From assembly GCA_022361535.1 (NCBI GenBank), contig JAKSAU010000597.1, positions 1 to 5,820 of the forward strand: DNA of 5,820 nucleotides, in the 5' to 3' direction. The translations under genes were made by a program, and so were the position numbers. Of the stretch, positions 1 through 5,637 are shown one piece after another. This DNA is from Desulfobacterales bacterium (GTDB taxonomy: Bacteria; Desulfobacterota; Desulfobacteria; Desulfobacterales; Desulfobacteraceae). How positions within the stretch are numbered: the stretch's first letter is position 1; every line of letters begins with the position of its first letter. The notes under the pieces are model-generated. The model was not told the DNA's origin. It worked only from the letters and a program-made list of their open reading frames with translations, and did not search any database.

Positions 1-582
1 AACCGGGAAATCATCCAAATGTTTAAACGGATTGAAAAAAAGTCTTCAGGGAAGTGCCGGATTCCCCATCGTATTGAACACATGCAGATGGTCCGACCCG
101 AAGATCTGCAGGTATTATCCAATCTTAAAAATGTAGCGGTTACCTGCCAGCCCAACAATTTGAGCCTTGATATTTCAATGATAGACAAATGTGTAGGAGA
201 ACGCGGCAAATATACCTATCCCATAAAAAGTATAATGAACACGGGCGTCCCTGTCATGCTCGGATCGGATGCACCCGTGGCAGATAAAAATCCCCTGGCG
301 GGTATCTATTCTGCGGTGGCAAGGCGGCGGATGGATTTTACACCGGAAAAAGGGTGGTACATGGACGAAGCGATCTTGGTAGAAGAGGCAGTCCGGGGAT
401 ACACCCTGATACCTGCCATCGGTTCAGGAACCGGTAATTTACTTGGGTCGCTTACATCTGGCAAATTTGCAGACATCGTGGTGCTGGATCAAGACATATT
501 TACCTTAGATAAAATATTAATCCCGTCCGCAAGTGTTGATATGACTATATTTAACGGGAAGGTTGTATATGACAGGAGATAA
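1..582 (+). CDS. YtcJ-like amidohydrolase (Amidohydrolase_3 family), 3' part only
   Basis: This is the C-terminal 193 residues of a metal-dependent amidohydrolase; the frame is open from base 1, so the true start lies upstream and the ATG at 19 is internal. Visible family marks are an HRIEH motif (in-window residues 23-27, whose last His is normally a metal ligand), the GSDAPV motif with the metal-binding Asp at residue 90 (bases 268-270), the NPLAGIYSAVARR stretch that follows it, and the C-terminal GKFADIVVLD ... FNGKVVYD strands of the small beta domain. Complete family members are roughly 530-560 residues, so about two thirds is missing. Characterised relatives hydrolyse amide or N-formyl bonds (for example N-substituted formamide deformylase), but most are uncharacterised and the substrate here cannot be read. 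No signal peptide can be judged. Its last 14 bases overlap the regulator gene, which suggests co-expression. Confidence 0.88.
   Translation, partial: NREIIQMFKRIEKKSSGKCRIPHRIEHMQMVRPEDLQVLSNLKNVAVTCQPNNLSLDISMIDKCVGERGKYTYPIKSIMNTGVPVMLGSDAPVADKNPLAGIYSAVARRRMDFTPEKGWYMDEAILVEEAVRGYTLIPAIGSGTGNLLGSLTSGKFADIVVLDQDIFTLDKILIPSASVDMTIFNGKVVYDRR
556..562 (+). promoter_or_regulatory. Ribosome binding site deciding the regulator start
   Basis: GGGAAGG lies 6 bases before the ATG at 569. The in-frame TTG at 563 directly abuts this purine run with no spacer, so it is an unlikely start. The site lies inside the 3' end of the amidohydrolase gene, consistent with translational coupling. Confidence 0.7.
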
Positions 583-1990
583 AACCCAGCAGACCATTCA
601 ATATTTATCCGCTATTTTTGACCAGTCTGCCGACGGGTTGATGATTGCCGATAATAAAGGTGTGATCCTCAAAATGAACCGGGCGGCTGAGCGATTGAAT
701 GCTGTCCGGTCTGAAGATCTGGTGGGACGTGATGTCATGTCCCTTGTCAAGGATGGTAGCATAAACCGCTCGGCGACTCAGGAAGTACTGGAATCCAAAC
801 GCCAGGTCAGTGTCATCCAGCGGGCCCCCGGTTCTGAATACACATTGCTGGTAACAGGCACTCCGGTATTTGATGATAAAGGAAACCTGTCCTTTGTCGT
901 GGTTAATGAGCGGGATATCTCGTTGATTGAAAGCATGCAAAAAGAGCTGGAACGTGCCCGCCTGGAATCTGAAAAGATGAAGGATGAACTGAAACAGGTA
1001 ACCCTTCTGGAGTTGACTCAGAACGATATTGTGGCCCAGAGCAACTCCATGAAACAGACCCTCAGAATAGCGCTTAAACTGGCGATTATTGATGCCTCCA
1101 ATATTTTAATTCAGGGCGAGTCCGGAACCGGAAAAGGTCTGTTGGCCAAATTCATCCATAAAAACAGTGGCCGCAGCAGTAAACCGTTTATCCAGATCAA
1201 TTGCGCTGCATTGCCAGAAAATTTACTTGAGGCAGAGCTGTTTGGATATGTTAAAGGGGCATTTACCGGGGCAAGTGAGCATGGTAGGACAGGGTTGCTG
1301 GAACTTGCAGCAGACGGTACACTGTTCCTGGATGAAATCGGTGAAATGCCGAAAACGGTTCAGGCAAAGCTTCTCAAATACCTGGATGACCATGAAATCC
1401 GGCCCATTGGCGGCACTGAGTCCAAACAGGCCAAATGCACAATTATTGCAGCAACCAACCGGGATCTTGACCGGTTAACCCGACAGAACAAATTCCGTCT
1501 GGATCTCCTGCACCGTCTCAATGTATTCACGCTCCCCATCCCGCCATTAAGAGAACGGCCTGAGGATATTCTTGATCTGGTGGGCATTAACTTGAAAAAA
1601 TACAACAAAAAATATAACCGCAGGGCATATATAGACTACAGAGGATTTGAATGTCTGAAAAAGTATGATTTTCCAGGGAATGTAAGAGAATTAATCAACA
1701 TCATCAAACAGGCGATCGTTATGTGCGACAAACGATACCTGGACGACTATATCATCAACTCTTTGGAATCGGTTCAAACCGGCCACAGCCCATCGCAACG
1801 GCAGGAGGAATCGAACACTGATCAGATGCTAACCTTACCTGAACAGTTGAATCGGTTTGAGCGGCAAATCCTTGAACATGCAACATATAAATACGAAACC
1901 ACCCGCCAGGCAGCAAAGTTTTTAGGGGTGAGTCAGCCATCAGTGGTTCGAAAATTTAAGAAACATGGGCTGACTATAACAAAAAAGTAA
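569..1990 (+). CDS. PAS-domain sigma-54-dependent transcriptional activator (bacterial enhancer-binding protein)
   Basis: A 473-residue activator, counted from the ATG at 569, with all parts of a sigma-54 enhancer-binding protein. Residues about 8-118 form a PAS sensor domain (IFDQSADGLMIAD ... GNLSFVVVNERDIS), followed by a charged, probably coiled-coil linker at 120-145. The AAA+ domain carries Walker A GESGTGKG (183-190), the sigma-54-contacting GAFTGA loop (230-235), Walker B TLFLDE (251-256), an ATNRDL sensor I stretch (295-300), the arginine-finger segment FRLDLLHRLN (309-318) and FPGNVREL (368-375). The C-terminal helix-turn-helix (about 438-469, TTRQAAKFLGVSQPSVVRKFKKHGL region) resembles the TyrR/RocR-like class. 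There is no phospho-receiver domain, so it is probably a one-component sensor whose PAS ligand is unknown. Walker A ends in G where most relatives have E. The gene sits immediately upstream of a repeat array and a sigma-54 promoter, its most likely target. Confidence 0.95.
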   Translation: MTGDKTQQTIQYLSAIFDQSADGLMIADNKGVILKMNRAAERLNAVRSEDLVGRDVMSLVKDGSINRSATQEVLESKRQVSVIQRAPGSEYTLLVTGTPVFDDKGNLSFVVVNERDISLIESMQKELERARLESEKMKDELKQVTLLELTQNDIVAQSNSMKQTLRIALKLAIIDASNILIQGESGTGKGLLAKFIHKNSGRSSKPFIQINCAALPENLLEAELFGYVKGAFTGASEHGRTGLLELAADGTLFLDEIGEMPKTVQAKLLKYLDDHEIRPIGGTESKQAKCTIIAATNRDLDRLTRQNKFRLDLLHRLNVFTLPIPPLRERPEDILDLVGINLKKYNKKYNRRAYIDYRGFECLKKYDFPGNVRELINIIKQAIVMCDKRYLDDYIINSLESVQTGHSPSQRQEESNTDQMLTLPEQLNRFERQILEHATYKYETTRQAAKFLGVSQPSVVRKFKKHGLTITKK

Positions 1991-1994
1991 TTCC

Positions 1995-2013
1995 GATTCA
2001 TTTGTGAATCAAA
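1995..2013 (+). promoter_or_regulatory. Upstream activator site 1 (putative)
   Basis: GATTCA-TTTG-TGAATC is a perfect 6-base inverted repeat with a 4-base spacer (1995-2010), followed by AAA. It matches the copy at 2120-2138 at 17 of 19 positions. It begins 5 bases after the activator stop codon and is centred about 247 bases upstream of the predicted transcription start. Dyad symmetry fits binding by a dimeric HTH protein. Assignment to the adjacent activator is inference. Confidence 0.7.
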
Positions 2014-2060
2014 TCGTCTCTATCGTCAATATTAAAGGGCTGTTTGCTCGTATCTTTATT

Positions 2061-2076
2061 GATCAATATATGAATC
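2061..2076 (+). promoter_or_regulatory. Upstream activator site 2, degenerate copy (putative)
   Basis: GATCAA-TATA-TGAATC keeps one perfect half-site (TGAATC, 2071-2076) and 4 of 6 bases of the other, with the same 4-base spacer as sites 1 and 3. Its centre is 66 bases from site 1 and 59 bases from site 3. It overlaps a 12-base perfect palindrome, TATTGATCAATA (2057-2068), which could be an independent site. Confidence 0.45.
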
Positions 2077-2119
2077 ACTAAGTTTATTCTTTAACATCAA
2101 TAGATTAGGGTGCAACGGT

Positions 2120-2138
2120 GATTCATGTTTGAATCAAA
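2120..2138 (+). promoter_or_regulatory. Upstream activator site 3 (putative)
   Basis: GATTCA-TGTT-TGAATC is a second perfect 6-base dyad with 4-base spacing, again followed by AAA. Its centre lies about 122 bases upstream of the predicted start, a typical distance for an enhancer acting on sigma-54 polymerase. The two perfect copies are 125 bases apart, close to twelve helical turns, so they would lie on the same DNA face. Confidence 0.7.
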
Positions 2139-2144
2139 GCAGAT

Positions 2145-2176
2145 GGATATAAAAAAACTTTTCGCTTTTAATATCC
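2145..2176 (+). repeat. AT-rich inverted repeat
   Basis: GGATAT (2145-2150) pairs with ATATCC (2171-2176). After one mismatch, four further A-T pairs follow (2152-2155 with 2166-2169), around a 10-base loop. It lies between the last operator-like repeat and the promoter. The stem is mostly A-T and no T-run follows it, so a terminator role is weak; it may be an additional protein site or simply flexible DNA. Confidence 0.4.
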
Positions 2177-2191
2177 AAAATATGTTTATAA

Positions 2192-2204
2192 TTTCAAGAT
2201 GTTA
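2192..2204 (+). promoter_or_regulatory. IHF-like binding site (putative)
   Basis: TTTCAA-GATG-TTA differs from the known IHF core WATCAA-N4-TTR at one position only. It sits in AT-rich DNA between the nearest operator-like repeat and the -24/-12 promoter, centred about 52 bases before the predicted start. That is where IHF commonly bends DNA at sigma-54 promoters. The core is short, so chance matches are frequent. Confidence 0.4.
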
Positions 2205-2223
2205 TATAAAAATTCGTATGCGG

Positions 2224-2238
2224 CGGCATGAAAGTTGC
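2224..2238 (+). promoter_or_regulatory. Sigma-54 (-24/-12) promoter for the ABC importer
   Basis: CGGCATG-AAAG-TTGC matches the sigma-54 consensus TGGCACG-N4-TTGC with exact N4 spacing. The GG and GC pairs needed for recognition are exactly 12 bases apart, and the TTGC block is perfect. The two mismatches are T to C and C to T in the -24 block. Transcription should start near 2250. It points toward the binding-protein gene and lies downstream of both the enhancer-binding-protein gene and the operator-like repeats, which greatly raises its credibility. Confidence 0.78.
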
Positions 2239-2249
2239 GTTATTCAATA

Positions 2250-2413
2250 AGGATAATTGATTGAAATTAACCACCAACTTATAGGATGTTGTTGTTTACA
2301 GCTTCTGGCTTCGTGCCCCTGCAGGGGAGGATATCCCGGCGTTTCAACTGGGTAATTAAACTAAATTCTTATCCGGTGTTCATAATATTAATCCTTTATA
2401 AATAGGAGATCCC
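2250..2413 (+). other. 5' leader of the importer mRNA, with GC-rich palindromes
   Basis: If transcription starts near 2250 the leader is about 164 nt. It contains CCCC-TGCA-GGGG (2316-2327) and, immediately after, GGATATCC (2329-2336). The GGG of the first can also pair as GGGA-ggata-TCCC (2325-2337), giving two mutually exclusive short hairpins. No known riboswitch class is recognised. AGGAG (2404-2408), 5 bases before the ATG, is the ribosome binding site. Confidence 0.45.
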
Positions 2414-3199
2414 ATGAAGAAATTGCAATTTTGTTTGACCGCTATTCTGGCAATCACGGTGGCGGTGATGTTTACAAATGTGAGTGCAGCACAAGCTCGT
2501 ACCTTGGATGAAGTCAAAAAAGCAGGCGTCTTGAAAGTCGCCAATTCCGGTGCTTACCCTCCGTTCAGTTTTGTTGACAAGAAAGGAAATCTGGTAGGGT
2601 TTGACGTGGATATTGCCGAGGCAGTTGCCGAGAAAATAGGGGTAAAAGCCGAGGTTATGTCTACACCATGGAACGGTATTATCGCCGCCCTGGTAGCGGG
2701 GAAGTTTGATACCTGCATCTGCTCCATGTCAGATACTGAAGAGCGCAGGAAGGCCGTTGATTTTACCGGTTCATATTACTACAGCGGCCAAAGCCTCTGG
2801 GTAAAGAATGATTCCAAAATCCAGTCGATAAAAGACCTCAAAGACAAAAAAGTCGGCACCGTACTGGGCGAGACCTCAAACGAATGGGCGGTTAAAAACG
2901 GCAACTGGACGAACATGACTTACCAAGGACTGCCTGATTTGCTTTTGGCCTTGACCACGGGTCGTGTGGACGCGGTTATCAGTGACGATGTTCCGATTGC
3001 ACTTGCCGTAAAAAAGAATAACTACAAGATCCGTATGGTCGAAGCAAAAGAACTTCAGAGATACCCGGCAGCCTTCAGCCTCCAGCAGGGTAAGCCAGAA
3101 CTCAAAGCTGCTCTGCAAAAGGCATTGGATGAAATCAAAGCCGACGGCACTTACCAGAAAATCGTCGACAAATGGATCGGTCTTGACATCAGCAAATAA
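2414..3199 (+). CDS. Periplasmic polar amino acid binding protein of an ABC importer (SBP family 3)
   Basis: A 261-residue protein that captures the substrate in the periplasm and delivers it to the permease pair encoded downstream. Residues 1-28 are a signal peptide (MKK, hydrophobic core, cleavage after AQA at 28 or VSA at 25), with no lipobox. The mature part shows the family-3 pattern: LDEVKKAGVLKVA, the GAYPPFSF ligand-wall segment (46-53), NLVGFDVDIAEAVAEKIG (59-76), the SMSDTEERRKAVDFTGSYYYSGQ region whose Arg111 should bind the ligand alpha-carboxylate, VGTVLGETSNEWA (147-159), and GRVDAVISDD, where Asp191 should bind the alpha-amino group. These residue roles are by analogy with LAO/HisJ proteins. 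They imply an alpha-amino acid ligand, but which one cannot be read. Cys101 and Cys103 form an uncommon CxC. A good Shine-Dalgarno (AGGAG) precedes the ATG, and a sigma-54 promoter lies upstream. Confidence 0.95.
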   Translation: MKKLQFCLTAILAITVAVMFTNVSAAQARTLDEVKKAGVLKVANSGAYPPFSFVDKKGNLVGFDVDIAEAVAEKIGVKAEVMSTPWNGIIAALVAGKFDTCICSMSDTEERRKAVDFTGSYYYSGQSLWVKNDSKIQSIKDLKDKKVGTVLGETSNEWAVKNGNWTNMTYQGLPDLLLALTTGRVDAVISDDVPIALAVKKNNYKIRMVEAKELQRYPAAFSLQQGKPELKAALQKALDEIKADGTYQKIVDKWIGLDISK

Positions 3200-3356
3200 C
3201 GAATGCGCCTGACCGGCAGATTTGTGCAGCGGGGCCTGTTCTTACCGATAGAAGGGCAAACATATTTTACCAGACGTTCAATTGGAAAGATCAACCCCGC
3301 TCACTCATTTTTACGCATATTAAGTCGCTCATTTACGGCAGAAAGATGGAGCTAAC

Positions 3357-4010
3357 ATGGATTATCAGTTGATGTACGATATCACCCCCCTCTTGCTTAA
3401 AGCCGCCTGGGTAACAATTAAGGTCTCTTTCTGGTCTTTCTGGTTAGGATTGATCGTCTCTTCGGCCCTGGTTGCAACCAGATTATCAGGAATCCTTCCC
3501 CTGGTCTGGTCGTCCCGGGCCTATGTCAGTTTTATCCGGGGCACCCCGTTTTTTGTTCAGCTCCTGGTGATGTACTACGGGACGCCTGCCTTCGGTATTG
3601 AACTTGATGCCTATAATGCGGGTATTATTGCCATCGGTTTTAATATTGGGGCATACATGTCCGAGGCGATGCGCGGTTCGATTCTTGCCGTCGACCATGG
3701 CCAGAACGAGGCTGCCCGTAGTCTGGGATTTTCCAGATTCTCCACCTTTTTAAATGTTGTCCTGCCCCAGGCCGCAGGTTTGATGATTCGTTCGGTTGGC
3801 GTATTAACCGTTATAATGGTCAAGGGTTCATCCCTTGTCTCGATCATATCCGTGGTGGAATTAACTTACCAGGCACAACGAATTATCGGTTCCACCTACA
3901 AACCGCTTGAGGTCTTTACAGTGGCAGCGGTCTTTTATCTGATCATCATCTACGGAGTAAGATATATTATAGACCGGTCTTATGACCACTATACCAGTTA
4001 TCTGCATTGA
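3357..4010 (+). CDS. Polar amino acid ABC transporter permease, first subunit (HisM/GlnP family)
   Basis: A 217-residue inner-membrane protein that forms the transport channel with the next gene product. Hydrophobic segments lie around residues 14-40, 63-77, 86-103, 140-168 and 184-206. The family hallmark SFIRGTPFFVQLLVMYYG (58-75) is present. The cytoplasmic EAA loop that docks onto the ATPase is clear at 118-137 (EAARSLGF ... VVLPQ, with conserved Gly124 and Pro137). The length is normal for the family. The ATG is preceded by GGAG at 3348-3351 with a 5-base spacer. A 157-base gap separates it from the binding-protein gene, while the next permease starts only 10 bases after its stop. Confidence 0.93.
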   Translation: MDYQLMYDITPLLLKAAWVTIKVSFWSFWLGLIVSSALVATRLSGILPLVWSSRAYVSFIRGTPFFVQLLVMYYGTPAFGIELDAYNAGIIAIGFNIGAYMSEAMRGSILAVDHGQNEAARSLGFSRFSTFLNVVLPQAAGLMIRSVGVLTVIMVKGSSLVSIISVVELTYQAQRIIGSTYKPLEVFTVAAVFYLIIIYGVRYIIDRSYDHYTSYLH

Positions 4011-4016
4011 GGAAGG
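4009..4016 (+). promoter_or_regulatory. Ribosome binding site deciding the second permease start
   Basis: GAGGAAGG overlaps the stop codon of the first permease gene and lies 4 bases before the ATG at 4021. It favours 4021 over the in-frame ATG at 3982, which lies inside the upstream gene and would add 13 residues not typical of the family. Confidence 0.75.
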
Positions 4017-4020
4017 CAAT

Positions 4021-4677
4021 ATGAAATTAAATTTCGTTCCTGTATTATCTTATTTTGACAGTCTTTTGGCAGGTCTCTGGTGGACGATCGTTCTGGCGGT
4101 GGGTGCAGGAATCGTCTGCGTGTTTGGCGGAATACTCATCGCCACCATCATAAACTACACCAACAGGATCGTTTCCGCCCCTTTGCGGTTTTTTATCTGG
4201 CTCTTCATGGGCACGCCCCTGCTCCTGCAGCTCTGGCTGCTTTACCATGGATGGGCGCAATTGAATATACTTCTGCCTGCGATGTTTATCGGCATTTTCG
4301 GCTTAGGGTTACACTATGCTGCCTATAATGCCGATGTCTATCGAGCCGCTCTGAATACCATATCCCATGGCCAGTACGAAGCAGCCCGGTCCCTTGGATT
4401 CGGCCATCTGAGAACCATTTTTTTGATCATTATTCCCCAGGCCATGTACCGATCCATTCCACAATTCGGGAATAACCTGATTATCATGGTCAAGGATACG
4501 TCCATCCTCTCGATCATCGGTATTTCTGAAATGGTATTGGCCGCTCAATATGCCATTTCTGTCACTTATCGCCCCTTTGAGTTTTACATTACTGTGGCAC
4601 TCATATTTTACGCAATAAACCTCATTTTGGAGTCACTGCTGAATCTCTATGAAAAGAAAAGTGCAATTAAATTATAG
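4021..4677 (+). CDS. Polar amino acid ABC transporter permease, second subunit (HisQ/GlnP family)
   Basis: A 218-residue inner-membrane permease, the partner of the preceding gene product. It is related to that protein but clearly diverged, so the channel is a heterodimer rather than a recent duplicate pair. The conserved FIWLFMGTPLLLQLWLLYHG stretch (58-77) is present. The EAA loop for ATPase contact lies at 120-139 (EAARSLGF ... IIIPQ, Gly126 and Pro139), and NNLIIMVKDTSILSIIG (151-167) is a typical family segment. The loop segment GHGW/RGTP seen in many relatives reads MGTP here. The stop of the first permease gene and this start are 10 bases apart, so translation is probably coupled. It is followed by an 84-base gap before the ATPase start. 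Confidence 0.93.
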   Translation: MKLNFVPVLSYFDSLLAGLWWTIVLAVGAGIVCVFGGILIATIINYTNRIVSAPLRFFIWLFMGTPLLLQLWLLYHGWAQLNILLPAMFIGIFGLGLHYAAYNADVYRAALNTISHGQYEAARSLGFGHLRTIFLIIIPQAMYRSIPQFGNNLIIMVKDTSILSIIGISEMVLAAQYAISVTYRPFEFYITVALIFYAINLILESLLNLYEKKSAIKL

Positions 4678-4751
4678 GGTGAGCCAAAGGATAATAAGCA
4701 TTCATGGGTTTGCATGTTTTGTCACAAGGGGAAAAAATTGAATTCATCAAG

Positions 4752-4757
4752 AGGAGG
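4752..4757 (+). promoter_or_regulatory. Strong ribosome binding site deciding the ATPase start
   Basis: AGGAGG is a consensus Shine-Dalgarno sequence, 4 bases before a GTG at 4762. The upstream in-frame ATG (4714) has no comparable site, and the downstream in-frame ATG (4786) is 28 bases away, too far. The GTG start is therefore preferred. Confidence 0.75.
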
Positions 4758-4761
4758 AAGT

Positions 4762-5535
4762 GTGGTCAGTAGCAAAGAAAAGGCAATGGTAGAAGTCATT
4801 AATGTCAAGAAAAGTTTTGGTGATATTCATGTTTTGAAAGATATTAATCTTTCTGTCGAGAAGGGGAAGATTATTTCCATTATCGGCCCGTCCGGCTCTG
4901 GGAAAAGCACCTTACTGCGCTCGGTGAATCATCTAGAAACCATTGACGCCGGCGAGATCTGGTTCGACGGGGTCCAGGTGAACCAGCCACAGTTGAAGGG
5001 ACGCGCCTTTGAAAAACATATCAATCAAATTCGGCAGAGAATGGGGATGGTTTTCCAGCAATTCAACCTGTTTCCCCACTTGACCGCCATTGAAAACGTC
5101 ACTCTTGCGCCGATCAAGTTGAAAAAAATGGCAAAGAAGGAAGCCAGGGAACTGGGCCGTTACTTCCTTGACAAGGTAGGTCTCACCGACAAGGAGGAAG
5201 TGTATCCATCCAAACTCTCTGGTGGACAAAAACAAAGGGTGGCCATCGCCCGCGCCCTTGCCATGGAACCTAAGGTCATGCTTTTTGACGAAGCCACCTC
5301 AGCCCTTGATCCGGAATTGGTTGAAGAGGTCAACCAGGTCATGAAGCAGCTTGCAAAGGAGCATATGACAATGCTGATAGTGACTCACGAGATGAATTTC
5401 GCCCAGGAAGTTTCTGACAGGGCTCTATTTATAGATGAAGGTTATGTGGTTGAAGAGGGAGATCCCAAGATGCTCTTTAATTCTCCTACCCAGGAGAGAA
5501 CACAACTTTTTTTACGCAAAATGCTGAGCGAATGA
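4762..5535 (+). CDS. Polar amino acid ABC transporter ATP-binding protein (GlnQ/HisP family)
   Basis: A 257-residue cytoplasmic ATPase, counted from the GTG at 4762, that powers the importer. All nucleotide-binding motifs are intact: Walker A GPSGSGKST (42-50), Q-loop Gln99 in GMVFQQFNLFPHLT, signature LSGGQ (152-156), Walker B VMLFDE (172-177), D-loop SALD (180-183) and switch His209 in THEM. The NLFPHLTAIENV segment and the LDPELVEEV stretch after the D-loop are characteristic of the polar amino acid subfamily. The length is normal, and there is no extra C-terminal regulatory domain of the methionine-importer kind. It is the last gene of the binding protein, permease, permease, ATPase order. 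An ATG at 4714 would add 16 residues (FCHKGKKLNSSRGG region) that look like untranslated leader. Confidence 0.95.
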   Translation: MVSSKEKAMVEVINVKKSFGDIHVLKDINLSVEKGKIISIIGPSGSGKSTLLRSVNHLETIDAGEIWFDGVQVNQPQLKGRAFEKHINQIRQRMGMVFQQFNLFPHLTAIENVTLAPIKLKKMAKKEARELGRYFLDKVGLTDKEEVYPSKLSGGQKQRVAIARALAMEPKVMLFDEATSALDPELVEEVNQVMKQLAKEHMTMLIVTHEMNFAQEVSDRALFIDEGYVVEEGDPKMLFNSPTQERTQLFLRKMLSE

Positions 5536-5637
5536 TTTCTATATTCGGGAGACTATCGTAAAAAATAACACCGGAACGATTGTGGATATATGGAACCCAA
5601 AAAACGGTGTTGCTAAACATATAGAAGTGAGAGAAGC

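Larger units (their letters stand above)
1991..2413 (+). promoter_or_regulatory. Non-coding control region between activator and importer
   Basis: These 423 bases hold no credible gene. They are noticeably AT-rich up to about 2300. In order they contain three GATTCA-type operator-like repeats, an AT-rich inverted repeat (2145-2176), an IHF-like sequence (2192-2204), a sigma-54 -24/-12 promoter (2224-2238) and a leader with GC-rich palindromes before the binding-protein gene. This order of enhancer sites, bending site and promoter is the usual plan of a sigma-54 regulated operon. No intrinsic terminator for the activator gene is evident, so some read-through into the importer is possible. Confidence 0.8.

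Noticed and set aside
605..940. Minus-strand open frame of 111 codons opposite the PAS domain
   Set aside because: It lies wholly antisense to a clearly recognised domain, shows no family features, and is a shadow of the coding strand, as are the other minus-strand frames in the window.
1995..2010. Inverted repeat just after the activator stop read as an intrinsic terminator
   Set aside because: The stem is only 6 bases and AT-rich, no T-run follows it, and the same element recurs at 2120, which fits an operator better.
2057..2068. TATTGATCAATA 12-base palindrome as an independent regulator site
   Set aside because: It is single copy and AT-rich, and it overlaps the degenerate middle operator-like site, so it cannot be separated from that or from chance.
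2306..2322. TGGC ... TGC stretch resembling a second sigma-54 promoter
   Set aside because: The GG (2307) and GC (2321) pairs are 14 bases apart instead of the required 12, and the -12 block reads CCTGC rather than TTGC.
3982..4020. Upstream ATG extending the second permease by 13 residues
   Set aside because: It lies inside the first permease gene, lacks a ribosome binding site, and the ATG at 4021 follows a strong GAGGAAGG.
4714..4761. ATG start adding 16 residues to the ATPase, with a CxxK-type N-terminus
   Set aside because: There is no Shine-Dalgarno before it, while AGGAGG sits inside this stretch right before the GTG at 4762; family members begin close to the GTG-derived start.
5567..5611. 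AACACCG / CGGTGTT inverted repeat after the ATPase gene as a terminator
   Set aside because: A 7-base stem with a 31-base loop and no following T-run is not a convincing terminator; nothing else in 5536-5637 resembles one.
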